Assembly (NCBI GenBank): GCA_009763385.1 | Contig: CM019831.1 | Span: forward strand, 18,316,080-18,380,079 | Direction: 5' to 3' | Source: Coix lacryma-jobi var. lacryma-jobi | Taxonomy: Eukaryota; Streptophyta; Magnoliopsida; Poales; Poaceae | Length of the DNA: 64,000 bases | Shown: piece by piece, positions 35,301-45,616 of the stretch | Position numbering within the stretch: the stretch's first letter is position 1 | How the letters are laid out: each line of letters begins with the position of its first letter | Program-made: the position numbers and the translations under genes | The notes under the pieces: model-generated | What the model saw: the letters and a program-made list of their open reading frames with translations, nothing else | What the model was told of the DNA's origin: nothing | Database searches by the model: none

Positions 35301-36450
35301 GTAAGTGATTGTTCCTTTAATAATCTCACTTTAGCTTATGTATATGTATAAGTAATTATCCTCACACTTGCTAGCAAGTGTTTGTAAACATGTGCAGAAA
35401 CATGATGAGAACAACTAAGGCATAAAAATGACAAGGAGATGGTTTCATCGATCCATATATCATCTTCAAGCACCCAAGCAATACTCACTCGGATGCATGG
35501 AAAACTCAAACAGAGAGTAATTTGCGGAGGTCTTTGTAAACCAAAGGGACAAAGATATATACTATTCCCCTACAACTTTAGGTGAGTTTTGTTATCATAT
35601 GCACATTTATTATAGGTTGACATAAAGATATTATATGTGTTGACTATATAAACATAAATGCAGTTTTCACTGGATTCTAATGGTGATCGATCTCCAGAGG
35701 GTCGTTTGCTAATCTATGACTCTCTGAGAAAACCACAGAAGATTACCAAGAATATGATTAATATTATCCGAGGGTAATGTGATATTTAAATATTGATTCT
35801 TGCTATAGCTCTTTAACTCTGCAATAGTTAATAACGTTCCAATTATTGTGAAGGGTTTGGACTTGGTTTGTTCAGAAACACCGTCCGGATCTGAAAGCGC
35901 AACTTCCTGATCCTCTACTCCTAAATGTAAGTTGTAGAGTACCTCCACCGCCCCTCCTTCTTACCTTAATTACATCACTCAGCAGACGCACGCTCAACCG
36001 AGAGTACTCTTTTTACATATTGTACAGTGGGTTCTACGGCAGTCACCGGGAACAATTTATGTGGGTACTATGTTTGCGAGTTTCTGACGGTGTAGGAAAA
36101 AAGAACTCCTTTACACAGAGTCAGCAAGTACGTAACATGTAAATAAATTTATTTTATTTTTTGTTGCTATTACATAAATATTATGTATGTTAATACTTTC
36201 TTTTTATTTTAATCCAAATTGAAGGAGACATGGTTGAAGAACCAGGTGATGGATAAGGTCCGCCTCAAAGCAATTCAAGAGACCATCGCGGGCTTCCTTA
36301 ATGACCATGTCCTTAAGTCTGGCACCGAGTATTGGTTTAATAAAGACGAACCAATGAAGCCAAACCAAGATGAACACTTGTTGACCTCTAAGTTAGGAAC
36401 GGTATTATATTTGTGTGTAAATATCAAGTTAAGCATGCATGATGGATAAT
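32339..36450 (+). pseudogene. Second CACTA gene: TnpA-like protein with C-terminal Ulp1/C48 protease domain, degenerate
   Basis: Start ATG 32339 (MADPVDNMEEEMYELINSG). Exon 1 is acidic and ends near 32500 (GAG/GTATAT). Exon 2 from 32588 to 33148 carries PLEGRYIISEFNEETG, AHCGCLVRDKIPISAREW and the basic RRNQQNARQKQYHHH block. Then come 33250-33590 (AREMAASGRWQ...YGELSWVHAFPQD), a Pro-rich linker (34250-34500), 34560-34870, 34910-35100, and 35150-36450. The last part has peptidase C48 hallmarks in separate frames: HWILMVID (about 35667), IYDSLRKP (about 35710) and GNNLCGYYVCEFL (about 36050), corresponding to His, Asp and the active-site Cys region. Frames change several times, so it is decayed. 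The same order is seen in the second copy at 54600-58636. Confidence 0.8.
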
Positions 36451-36719
36451 GTTGTATATGTTATGTACATATGTGTGTATAGCTAGCTCTATAATATATA
36501 TATAATGTATAGTTTCATATTTCATTTGTGTGTAATTGTAAATTTTATGTGTTTATATATATTTATTAGCAGCGAAGAATAATACGTGTATTTGAAACTG
36601 GCCTAATATAATAGAATATATTAGCAGCGAAGAATACGTATTAGAAAACCTAATGTAATTGTAAACCAAAAACAATAACCAATTGAAAAGAACAGAAAAG
36701 AAAAAAGAAAAAAGCAGAT

Positions 36720-37000
36720 GACCTTTAGCCCCGGTGGTAACACCAACCGGGACTAAAGAGGCCAGCAACGGTTTGCCCGGCTAGAGGCCCCTTTAGTCCC
36801 GGTTGGCAACCGGACTAAAGGGGCCTCTAGCCGGGCAAACCGTTGCTGGCCTCTTTAGTCCCGGTTGGTGTTACCAACCGGGCTAAAGGTCCCTCCATTA
36901 GCCCCGGCCATGGAACCGGGGCTAAAGGTCGGGGCTTTAGTCCCGATTCCTTAGCCCCGGCTCCATGTCCGGGGCTAAAGGCCAAAATGGCCCGGGGCAA
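36720..37000. repeat. Right subterminal array of the CACTA element, with a long palindrome
   Basis: TTTAGTCCCGGTTGG modules in both orientations. Positions 36736-36875 form a near-perfect inverted repeat with arms of about 70 bp, centred near 36805; the arms include GAGGCCAGCAACGGTTTGCC and its complement. A single missing G near the centre is the only difference I see. Confidence 0.9.
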
Positions 37001-38622
37001 TAGGCCTGTTCTGTACTAGTGGGCATATTCAACGCCCATTGCATCGAAAGCTCGGTTCAGACGCCGATTACGGCCGAGATTGCCGATTTGAAACTCGCTC
37101 TCCTTGCGTAAGTACGGCCCACAAAACTTTCTGGTCTCCTTTTCGATATGTCTGACATATTCGCCGTCATCATGGTAATCCGCGGGCCTCTCCAGCAGCA
37201 GCGTGGGCCCCCAATACCTTCTCTTTCAACGAAACCTTCGAAAGATGTGGCACTGCAGAGCGGATTCATCCCGATGGCTATCCACTCTTCCACCAAATCC
37301 CGGCTGATTTGAAAACGTGCGGTAAGCGCGATTCATCCCCACAGCGAATGGCATCCGGGTCACTCAGCACAACTGGCGGAAGATGCCTTCCAGGGCACCC
37401 CTCCAAAACAGACACAAGTGGAGAGCCTTTCTTTCTCTCCCTTTACTTAACAATAGCGGCGGTTTCGTCCGAGCACACGCGATAGTAGAACCAGAAGCGA
37501 TTCCAGTCCGGCCACTTGTTCCGATATGTAAGCGAAATTGAAACAGTCCCTCGTTTTCCGCGGAACGAATTGATTGCAGCCAATCTCGCTGGGCAGTTTG
37601 CTCCGAGAAGCGGGTCGTTAACTTTCGTCGGACGGCGGTGAATGTCATAAAATCGCACGAAGACATCCGCCCGCGCGGGGTGCAGCCCAACATCTTCATA
37701 GCATGCGCGAAAATACTTAGTCTGGCGACTGCATTCGGCGTCAGCTGATGAAGTTGTATCTCAGTGCAAGCGTGCAGCCATCATTCGCGATACGCCAAGG
37801 TAAAAAGAACAATCCGTCGGGACCGAAATCAAACCGGAGTCCCCATCATTCGACACGCTCCCGCTGTGCTCTGGAACTCGTGGAGCAACCCCCGATCCAA
37901 TGGACACTTCCACGCTAGGCTCGCGATGGGACGACCCGGTGGCATCGGTACTTTCGCTAGTTGAGCTCGAGGTCGACGTCGAGCTGGAAGACGCCATCTA
38001 GCATTGGCGCGAAAGATAAAATAAACAAACAGGGCAAGCGAAAGCAAAAAAAAAGAAAAAACGCGAAAATAGAAGCGAAATTAAGCAACCTGAAACAACC
38101 AAATTCGCAAGACTTAAGTCTAAAGGAAACAAAGACAAGGGAAGTGACAAGCGTACCACGAACTATCGCCAGGCGAATGATGAGAATCAAACAACAAGCA
38201 GCTATCGCCAACAAGAGCGAATGGCGCCAACCGAATAGCGAAAGGCTTCGCGAAAGAGGCATAGCGAGTGAAGGGAGGCGTTCAATGATCAAGCCTCCCC
38301 CAGCTGAAGCCTCAGCTTTTATATACGATAAAACTCGACACGATTTCCGAGGGAGACGAAGAGGCGCCCGGGCACAAGATTCGAAGCGTCGCAGAGGTTT
38401 TACATCATGACACACAGTTCTCGAGGAAGATGAAAAGGCGTTTGCGATGCGGCTTAAAACAAAAATATAAATAATAATAATAATAAAAAATACACACCTC
38501 TATATTCAAAAAAAACTCAGCTTCGGGACGAAGCGAAGGTTTTTTTTTGGGCGGGCGTAGGCGCCTAGCGAAAGGACACGGTCGAACTTCACAAGCTGCC
38601 AGATTCAACCGTAAGGGGCTAT

Positions 38623-39590
38623 TGTTGGGGCGGGCACCCAGACCGCAGGCGCCTCCGACCCGCATTTTACCGAAAGATGATGATGCTCTCGTGCGGAAGG
38701 GAGCATTCGCGCGGAAGCACGCATTTCGGCCTGCGGACCAAGGGGAGGCGGAGCTTTCGTGCGAAAGGGAGCATTCGCGCGGAAGCAGGCATTCGCCTCC
38801 GGTCCGCACAACTGGAGTAGGGAGGCGGAGCTTTCGTGCGAAAGGAAGCATTCGCGCGGAGCCAGGCATTCGCCTCCGTCCGCACAACTGGAGTAGGGAG
38901 GCGGAGCTTTCGTGCGAAAGGAAGCATTCGCGCGGAAGCAGGCATTCGCCTCCGGTCCGCACAACTGGAGTAGGGAGGCGGAGCTTTCGTGCGAAAGGAA
39001 GCATTCGCGCGGAAGCACGTGTTTCGGCTTGCGGACCAAGGGAAGGCGGAGCTTTCGTGCGAAAGGGAGCATTCGCGCGGAAGCAGGCGTTCGCCTCCGG
39101 TCCGCATGACCGGAGTAGGACGGAGTTTTCGTGCGAAATGAGGCATTCGCGCGAAAGGAGCCCAGCGTTTCCGGTGAGAGTTTTCGTCTTTTCATGACTT
39201 TGGTTTTTCTTAGGTTTTCGCAGCTCGACGGAAGCCTGGGTCAAAGGGAGCGGGCGCACCGGCCGGAAAAGGAGCCGGGGGACGCTGGGCCACCAGATGG
39301 TGAAGTTACGATGATGCCCCTCGCGCCGGAAAGGCGGCGTACAACCATGGATTAGTTGAGCAGGGGCATCATTGTAATTGTAGCAGAGTGGATGGAAGGG
39401 CATTCTTGTACTTTCAAATTGATATGGATTAATATAAAAGCTCCCAACCTCCCAAGGAGAGGAGGAGGAGAACACTGTTCACTTCTACTACTTTCCCGTT
39501 CTAACTACCGTTTTTCGTTTTCCGCTTTCGCTTTGAGCTTTCGTTCGTGCGACGACCCGCTGTTTCAGGATCTCGGTCCCTGAAACAACA
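38623..39590 (+). repeat. 3' LTR of the inner gypsy element (968 bp)
   Basis: Nearly identical to 13261-14380, but with about two fewer 77-bp units. It ends TGAAACAACA and is followed by the CAAAG duplication. Confidence 0.95.
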
Positions 39591-39720
39591 CAAAGCTTAG
39601 TTAAGCCCTAGTCTGAGGAGGTGGCGGAAGCTGCTGCCAAGGCAGAGGAGGAAGTCGACATTATTGCTACAACAATGAACAAGGATTTGTATTGCTGATA
39701 CTGCTTCTTTATTGAATCTA

Positions 39721-40260
39721 TGTAAGCCTGGGCAAAATACCCGCTACCCATTATCTGTACCCAAATTACCCGAACTTGGACCCGAATTACCTGAACCCGA
39801 GGTACCCGATCCCAAATTCGGATACTGATTTTGGTTACCCGAAATTAGTTTGGGTAATTCAGGTAATATGCCCCGGTACCCAAACTACCCGAATTACCCG
39901 AAGATGTATTTTTGTCTTTGTATTTGTCATGTGTTGTTAGTTAAATAAATGAACTTATCATTTCATTAGCATACAATTCTCTCCATTTGAACAAGTGACT
40001 GTAATATGTTATTCTTTGCAAATTACTGTTGAAATTCTATACAAGATGCTGCTGAAATTATTAATGAATTTCTACTAAAATTTTGTATAATTTGCTCTTT
40101 TATATGAATTCGGGTATATCGGGTAATACCCGAACCCGAACCCAAATTATCGGGTACCCGAAATTGCGGGTAGTGTTTTTTCAGGACTAAATTTAGGTAG
40201 CAATTTTCATTACCCGAATTACCCGACCCAAAAAAATTGGGTAACCCAAACGCCCAGGCT
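39721..40260. mobile_element. hAT-like MITE with TACCCGAA repeats
   Basis: Flanked by TGAATCTA at 39713-39720 and 40261-40268 (8 bp). The ends carry AGCCTGGGC and its complement GCCCAGGCT. Both subterminal zones are dense in ACCCGAATTACCCG-type motifs in opposite orientation around an AT-rich core. It interrupts the remnant of the outer element's antisense ORF region. Confidence 0.85.
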
Positions 40261-40429
40261 TGAATCTATATGTAATCTTCCCAGTTCTGTCATGGTATGC
40301 GAGATGTGCCTTTGTTAGCACTATGTTTGAGCCAGGTTGTTTTTTTGGTTTGTCATACTTTTCTGTCTTTGATTTGCCATATTTTAGTTTACTCAAGTAG
40401 TCAGGCTTCTTTGTGGTGTTCTCATCCAT

Positions 40430-40960
40430 TGTTGTGAAGACAACCTGAGATAAGCCAGAGGGTGAGCTTTGCTCTTTGCATTCCTCTCTTCTGAGTTGTA
40501 AGAACAACCTAGGATGTGGCGAGTGTTGGCCCTTTGGATGTACTCTCATCTAAGTTGTGAAAACAACTTAGAATAGGATAGATAGAGGGCGAGCTCCGCT
40601 GGCTTGCGCTTCTCTCTTCTGAGTTGTAGAAACAATCCAGGATATGGCGAGTGTTGACCCTCTAGCCGTACTCTCATCCAAGTTGTGAAAATAACCTAGG
40701 GTAGGGCGAGGGCAAGCTCTGTTGACTTGCACTTCTCTCATCCGGGTTGTGAAAACAACCCAGGGTAGGATATTTAGAGAGCGAGCTCCGCTGGCTCACG
40801 CTTCTCTCTTCTGAGTTCTAGAAACAACCCAGGATGTGGCGAGTGTTGGCCCTCTGGCTGTACCCTCATCCAAATTGTGAAAACAACCTAGGGTACGTCA
40901 AGGGCAAGCTCTGCTGTCTTGCACTTCTCTCATCTGATTTGTGAAAACAACTCAGGGTGG
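40430..40960. repeat. Diverged tandem repeats after pol in the outer gypsy element
   Basis: GTTGTGAAAACAACC (a short hairpin) followed by AGGRTAGG, GCGAGCTCYGCTGGC and CACTTCTCTCATC recurs roughly every 60 bp, in a higher-order unit near 180 bp. It sits between the pol C-terminus and the antisense ORF, the same place as the arrays of the inner element. Confidence 0.8.
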
Positions 40961-41050
40961 TATAAGTGATTGTTGATGATGAATATTGATCTTTTATTCA
41001 TTTCAGGACTTCAAAATTACATCTTTTTTTTAGAATGCTGCTCTTTGTTT

Positions 41051-41400
41051 TTAAGCATAGAATCTTCTCAGTTGGTCAATATTCCATGAGTTTTTTAGAA
41101 TGGCTCCATCTTCAGTCATTAATTCGAACGATCCAGGTCGTATTACTCTTTTGATTATGAATGGCCCTTCCCACAGACTTAGCAGTTTGTGTCGTTCGTC
41201 TGTCTTTTGTATTCGTCGTAGCACCAGATCTCCAACCTGGAAGGTGCGTGGTTGAATACTTTTATCATAGTGACGTCGTAGTCCTTGGAGATATCGAGCA
41301 GACTATACGGTGGCATTGATCCTGACTTCTTCTGTTGTGTCTAGTTTAAGCCTCCGGGTTTGCTCTGCTTCTCTTTCTTCATATTGTTCGATTCTTGGAG
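41051..41400 (-). pseudogene. C-terminal remnant of pol (integrase tail) of the outer gypsy element
   Basis: Read on the minus strand, it gives RTFQVGDLVLRRIQ, LSLWEGPFIIKRV and SWNIDQLRRFYA then a stop (TAA at 41053-41051), the GPY/F-type tail that ends Ty3/gypsy integrases. The rest of pol upstream is missing, cut at about 41400 by the hairpin element. It fixes the outer element's orientation. Confidence 0.85.
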
Positions 41401-42043
41401 GAAAAAGTCTACATAACCCCCTCAACTATTGACGGTGGACTACTTCACCCTCAAAATTATAAAACCAGATGTTTTACTCCCTGAACTTTCCAAAACTGGT
41501 CAAATAACCCCCTAAAGCGGTTTTGGACGGTGGTTTGCTACAGTAGTGTGGTTTTGTCTTTTTTTTTTTTTTTTATTTATTTTGGCTGAATCTTTAAAAC
41601 ATTATAGTAAATCACAGAAAAAAAATAAAATAGAAAATCTAATTTTGTTGGACTCCACGTGAGTAGATCTACATAATGAACATATAATATAGTACTCCCT
41701 CCATCCATTTATTGAGGGCGTATTGCCAAAAAATAAAAATCCATAAATCGGGGGCGTATTATGTAGGGACCAGTTCCCCAAGCGTCCGCCGCTCGTCCCA
41801 CGAGACTCGGCACCGCATGCATCGCTTCAACTAGCCCGCTCCGTTTCCCTCCCGTTAGCGATCCTGGCCGCGCGGTCGAGTACAAGAGTCGCAGCCATAC
41901 GCTACGAGAGGCCACGGCGCTGAGTCGCACAACTCCACGCCGTTGCACTGCGATTCGCTCCACGCCGCCGCGCTGCTCGACCCCTCCACGCCGCCGTGCT
42001 GCAAGTAGCTCAACGCCTCCACGCCGCGTGCTGCTGCAAGACG

Positions 42044-42538
42044 ATGGATCGCCATGACGACGGCGGCAAGGTCCAGTACGTGCGTGGTGTCAACTGGGCA
42101 CCAGATTCTACCGACGAAGATGAAGGCGAAGATGAAGACCCCATGGCTGATAGCGAGGTGCAGTTTGTTCATGATACTTATGCAGGTGAGACCGAGGTGC
42201 CGGACACCCAGATGGAGATTGCCGACGTCGACGAACCTGACGTCGTGCATGCCCTTGAATCATTTGCTTCCAAGTTTGAGTCAGACGGGGTCAAACATGA
42301 AGGCTGCAGTTTGATGCTCCCTGTGTTGTTTCCTCTCCTGTATGGAGATCACGGCGACGACGTCAATGGTGCTGCAGTATCTCTGCTTTGGATGAGTCAT
42401 GGATACTCCAATGTCAGTAATGGATTGCCAAAGATCCCTGAAGAAAGTCTGCAAGCTAAGATGTCCATGGAGATGAAGATTGAAGAAGTTAAGAAGTTCA
42501 TGTTTAAGATTGTTTTTCCGTTCATGTATGAGAACTAG
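42044..42538 (+). CDS. Acidic protein of unknown function carried by the mariner-like element
   Basis: A 164-codon ORF from ATG 42044 (MDRHDDGGKVQYVRGVNWAP) to TAG. It is rich in Asp/Glu in its first half (DEDEGEDEDPMADSEVQF) and has Met/Lys-rich helices at its end. It lies between the left inverted repeat and the transposase, on the opposite strand and convergent with it. No domain is recognised. It could be a captured host exon or an MLE accessory gene. Confidence 0.4.
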   Translation: MDRHDDGGKVQYVRGVNWAPDSTDEDEGEDEDPMADSEVQFVHDTYAGETEVPDTQMEIADVDEPDVVHALESFASKFESDGVKHEGCSLMLPVLFPLLYGDHGDDVNGAAVSLLWMSHGYSNVSNGLPKIPEESLQAKMSMEMKIEEVKKFMFKIVFPFMYEN

Positions 42539-42696
42539 TACTACTAGACATGCCAATCATTTAGCATTGTTAGTTTTGTTTGGCCAAGGGACTACAATTT
42601 TCATATCGAAGATGCATTACATTTGCATAAACTAGGGATGCAGTTTTGAAAGTTTTGACAGTGCCCGTGCATTACATTTCGCTAACAGTTTTTTTT

Positions 42697-44651
42697 CTAC
42701 GCAACAAATTGAAGTGCTTGAAAATAGAGTTGTTGAGGACAACTCAGACTAGTAGGAAGACAACCCTGCATCTCCAAAGTCTTCTTTTTCATGTGAGGAA
42801 TGTTGTAGTGCTGGCCTCCATTGTGCTTCATGATCTCCATCATGCAACCCTGCTGAGTTAGAAAAATACGGTTGGACCTTTGCACAGGATAGTCTTGAAA
42901 TGCCTTATCAACCTTTTTCACAATGTCAATGATGTTGTTTGGAGTTCCCTTTTCGAATAGTGCCTGAATTGCTGCAAAAAAACCAAGATCCAATACATTG
43001 AGGTCAGGAGAATTGGAGGTTGGCATGTGAGCCTAATGTCCCAACCATCTGCTTGGGCAGCCTGAACAATGCAGGATCATTCACAGCAATGTGGGTTCTA
43101 GCATTGTCTTGTTGTATGTATATGGGCAATCCTTTCTCTTCTGCAGGCCACTTTGCTTTGATTTGCGGGTAGAACCTTGTTCACAATGAAATCTCGGCTA
43201 ACTGCCTTTGTTACCGACGTCATGGCTTTTGGTACAAGGGTACCTACACATGAAACCAAAACAAAAAACAACTATTTTTAGTAAGAGTCATGATTCATGT
43301 AAGACATGCAAGCAAACAAAAAACAACTGTTTTTAGTACCTGCGTCCCTGTTTGGGCTCCATCTCTTTGCTGGTTCCAAAGTGACAAAAGGGAAAAATGC
43401 CTAGTTTACCATCAAAAGTACACTGTCCATTCTCATCAAATCTAGGCCTCGTAACCACAGCTAAGAACATCACCTTCTCAATAAAATTTTTGCTTTTCAC
43501 TGCTCGTTGTGGGTCTTTCTTCATCATTTGCAAGGTAATATTTTGGTTCCTACGAGTCCTATAGAACCACTTTTCATCAATGTACACACATTGTATAATG
43601 GTTTAAAAGACAAAGACTGATCATTCAACATGGACAAACAATACTTGACGCGGGCCTTCTTATTGTCATCGGTCAAGCTAAACTTGAGGTCATTAGTGTG
43701 CCGACGAAAATAGCCTTCCTTGAATCGGTTATGAAGTGTGCTCTTCTTAACACCCAATGCATAAGCAAGATCTTGAAAAGTGCTGCGCTGACTAAGAGGA
43801 ACATCTTTTATGGCTTCCATGTCTATTTCTACTCTCTTCCTACCACAATTCTTAGACCACTTGTTTCCTATGTTATTTATTCACCATCTTTTCCTTTTTT
43901 CCATATTTTCTGCACAACTCTTAGAGGCACATCAAACTTATCTGCAACTTTCTTTGACACCCCATGTTTTAGCCTAGGAGGATCAGTCTTTGACAATAGC
44001 TCTATGTATATGGCGATCTTCAAATCATCTGGATAGTACCTCCGTTTATTATTATTGGAACCTATAAACCAGAAGCAAGTACTGATCGTTACTAGAGGAA
44101 ACTAAACCTGACACTTATCCGAAAATATACATGCCATATCCAACAACAAACAAAGCTAAACCCGATATCTATCCAACAACAAAGCAAGTACTGATCGTTA
44201 CTGGAGGAAACTAAACCTGACACCTATCCAAAAATAGACATATATGCATACTATTCATCGTCCGACAATGAATTGAACTGTTTGAACTGAAGCTAAACAG
44301 ACATACCATGTGTTGGCGCACCTTCTGTCCCTCCATCATTCACAGCAGGAGGAGCATCATCTGGAGCCTCTACATGGACGCCATCTTCTGGACCATCATC
44401 TTGTTCTCCATCTGCTCCTTGGCCATCACCTGAGACATGGAAAACAGATTGAAAAAAGTTCAGATCATGCACAGAGGGAAGACACAGCAGATCGTGGATC
44501 ATGACTCACCTTGATTCTCGTCATTCCAGACCATGGCATAATCGAGTTCATTGGCAGGGCCATCCCACTCCCCTATGTCATTCCAATCTATTGGATTTTC
44601 TAATGCTGAATCTAGTGGATTTTCATTCAAATCGATCTCTACCCCAGGCAT
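42697..44651 (-). pseudogene. Plant mariner-like transposase (DD39D type), damaged
   Basis: Start ATG 44651 (MPGVEIDLNENPLDSALENP). A GGTGAGTC donor ends exon 1 near 44507. An acidic exon lies at about 44430-44305, and exon 3 from about 44063 starts with NNNKRRYYPDDLK, the helix-turn-helix DNA-binding region, continuing into LSQRSTFQDLAYALGVKKST. The catalytic acids are visible as YIDEKWFY (about 43585), QQDNARTH (about 43115) and NSPDLNVLDLGFF (about 43015). An in-frame stop near 43880 and frame changes near 43590 and 43330-43150 break it. It would bind the element ends and cut at TA. Confidence 0.85.
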
Positions 44652-45616
44652 GGTTGTAGTACAGCCTGAATGAGAGATAGAGAGAGATGGAAGGGTTCAT
44701 CGATCTTATTTATAGACCGTGCAAGCCTAAGTGATGTCTGTCGCTGAGCTCTGGCGGCAACGAAATTTGCTTTTCAAATATGGTTGCAGCGAAGAAGAAA
44801 ACGAAAAGAAGAGAGAATTGCGCGCGCGATGCCAGGCATGGTGAAATGGAAAGGTTGAAAATTTCGCGCTGTGAACAGGGAAGGAAGAGAATAGCTGGCA
44901 CTCAGTGTCGGGCATGGTGAAAAGGAAGGAAGAGGATTTCGCGTGGGGAAAAGGAAAGCTGGGCCTCGCGCGGGGAAAAAGGAAAGCTAGGCGCGCTAAC
45001 GGCGTTTCAGGCTGTTTAGCGGAGTAATTGCCTGGTAATCCAACAGCCGCATGCGGAGTAAATGGAAACCGTTATTTAGGGGGGCAATCTTGCATGCACT
45101 GGCTTTCCTTGGCTTTCCTTGGTCATTGCGCCACACCTTAAGACGCCCCCGATAAATGGATGGAGGGAGTATGCTTTAGAACAAAGTTTTTGGTGTAGAT
45201 TTAGATCTATGCTTTTCTGTAATTAATTAGAATAATTCATAGATGCAGTTTCTTTAGTCCAATTGTGGTTAAATTTTTATGGTGGGCTAGTTATTGTATC
45301 CTTAAACTATAGTAAAAATTCATACTCATTGGATCAGGTATAACTTAGTTATAGAATTATTTAGGTTTATGCTAAGTTATATCTAAATAAATCTATAGCT
45401 AAGTTATACATGATCTGATTAGTATGGAATTTTTACTATAATGCAAACATACAATAATTAGCTCACCATAAAAATTTCACCACAGGATCATGTAAACTGC
45501 AGCTATGAATTATTCAAATTAATTACAGAAAAACATAGATCTAAATCTGCATCAAAAATTTTGTACTAAAGCCTAACATATTATTTATTCCCTGTGTAGA
45601 TCTACTCATGTAGAGT

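Larger units (their letters stand above)
25724..37021 (+). mobile_element. CACTA (En/Spm-type) transposon, 11.3 kb
   Basis: Left end CACTACTAGAGAACAGGCCT, and the right end read inward on the other strand CACTAGTACAGAACAGGCCT, form terminal inverted repeats. The 3-bp duplication GGC (25721-25723 and 37022-37024) is perfect. Subterminal arrays of TTTAGCCCCGGTTGG inverted motifs lie at both ends. It encodes an RNase H1 N-terminal-like ORF, TnpD and a second gene with a C48 protease domain, all plus strand. Nonsense and frameshift lesions and a TnpD truncation make it non-autonomous today. Confidence 0.96.
23191..37997 (-). pseudogene. Antisense accessory ORF of the inner gypsy element (Transposase_28-like plus coiled coil), split by a CACTA element
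   Basis: It reads right to left, against gag-pol. Start ATG at 37997 gives a Ser/Thr-rich N-terminus. Exon-like blocks follow: about 37700-37330, with NKWPDWNRFWFYYRV, a hallmark of the Transposase_28 family; about 37290-37025, with DYHDGEYVRHIEKE; then the CACTA insertion at 25724-37021; then 25723-25500, 25340-25020, 24720-24560, 24472-23990 (long Lys/Glu/Arg heptad coiled coil, then DYAAVTGIKAIGHSLVDAGC), 23850-23649 and 23571-23191 (stop at 23191). The domain order matches the antisense ORF of the outer element. Its product and role are unknown; such ORFs are known from Tat-lineage elements. Splice sites are approximate. Confidence 0.7.
13261..39590 (+). mobile_element. Inner Ty3/gypsy LTR retrotransposon (Tat-like), young
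   Basis: LTRs at 13261-14380 and 38623-39590 begin TGTTGGGGC and end TGAAACAACA. The target duplication CAAAG is perfect (13256-13260 and 39591-39595). TTGGCGCCCACCG follows the 5' LTR (primer site position), and GTAAGGGGCTAT precedes the 3' LTR (polypurine tract). Order: gag-pol 14415-20686, a 55-bp array, an 87-bp array, then an antisense ORF on the minus strand up to 37997. The LTRs are nearly identical apart from a different number of 77-bp repeats, so the insertion is recent relative to its host element. It contains a hAT-like MITE and a CACTA element. Confidence 0.95.
41695..45169 (-). mobile_element. Mariner-like element (plant MLE), 3.5 kb
   Basis: Terminal inverted repeats of about 28 bp start CTCCCTCCATCCATTTAT at both ends, with TA target duplications (41693-41694 and 45170-45171). 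It encodes a plant MLE transposase on the minus strand and an unrelated acidic ORF on the plus strand. The ends match those of Stowaway MITEs, which plant MLEs can mobilise. Confidence 0.95.
41401..45616. mobile_element. Fold-back (hairpin) element invaded by a mariner-like element
   Basis: Without the mariner insertion, 41650-41694 plus 45172-45355 forms one arm and about 45370-45616 the complementary arm, meeting near 45362 (GTATAACTTAGTTATAG against CTATAGCTAAGTTATAC). Other matches are TAGATTTAGATCTATG/CATAGATCTAAATCTG and GTGAGTAGATCTAC/GTAGATCTACTCAT. The left part from 41401 (GTCTACATAACCCCCTCAAC) has no partner on the right, so the right end is probably deleted together with gag-pol of the host element. 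Confidence 0.7.
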
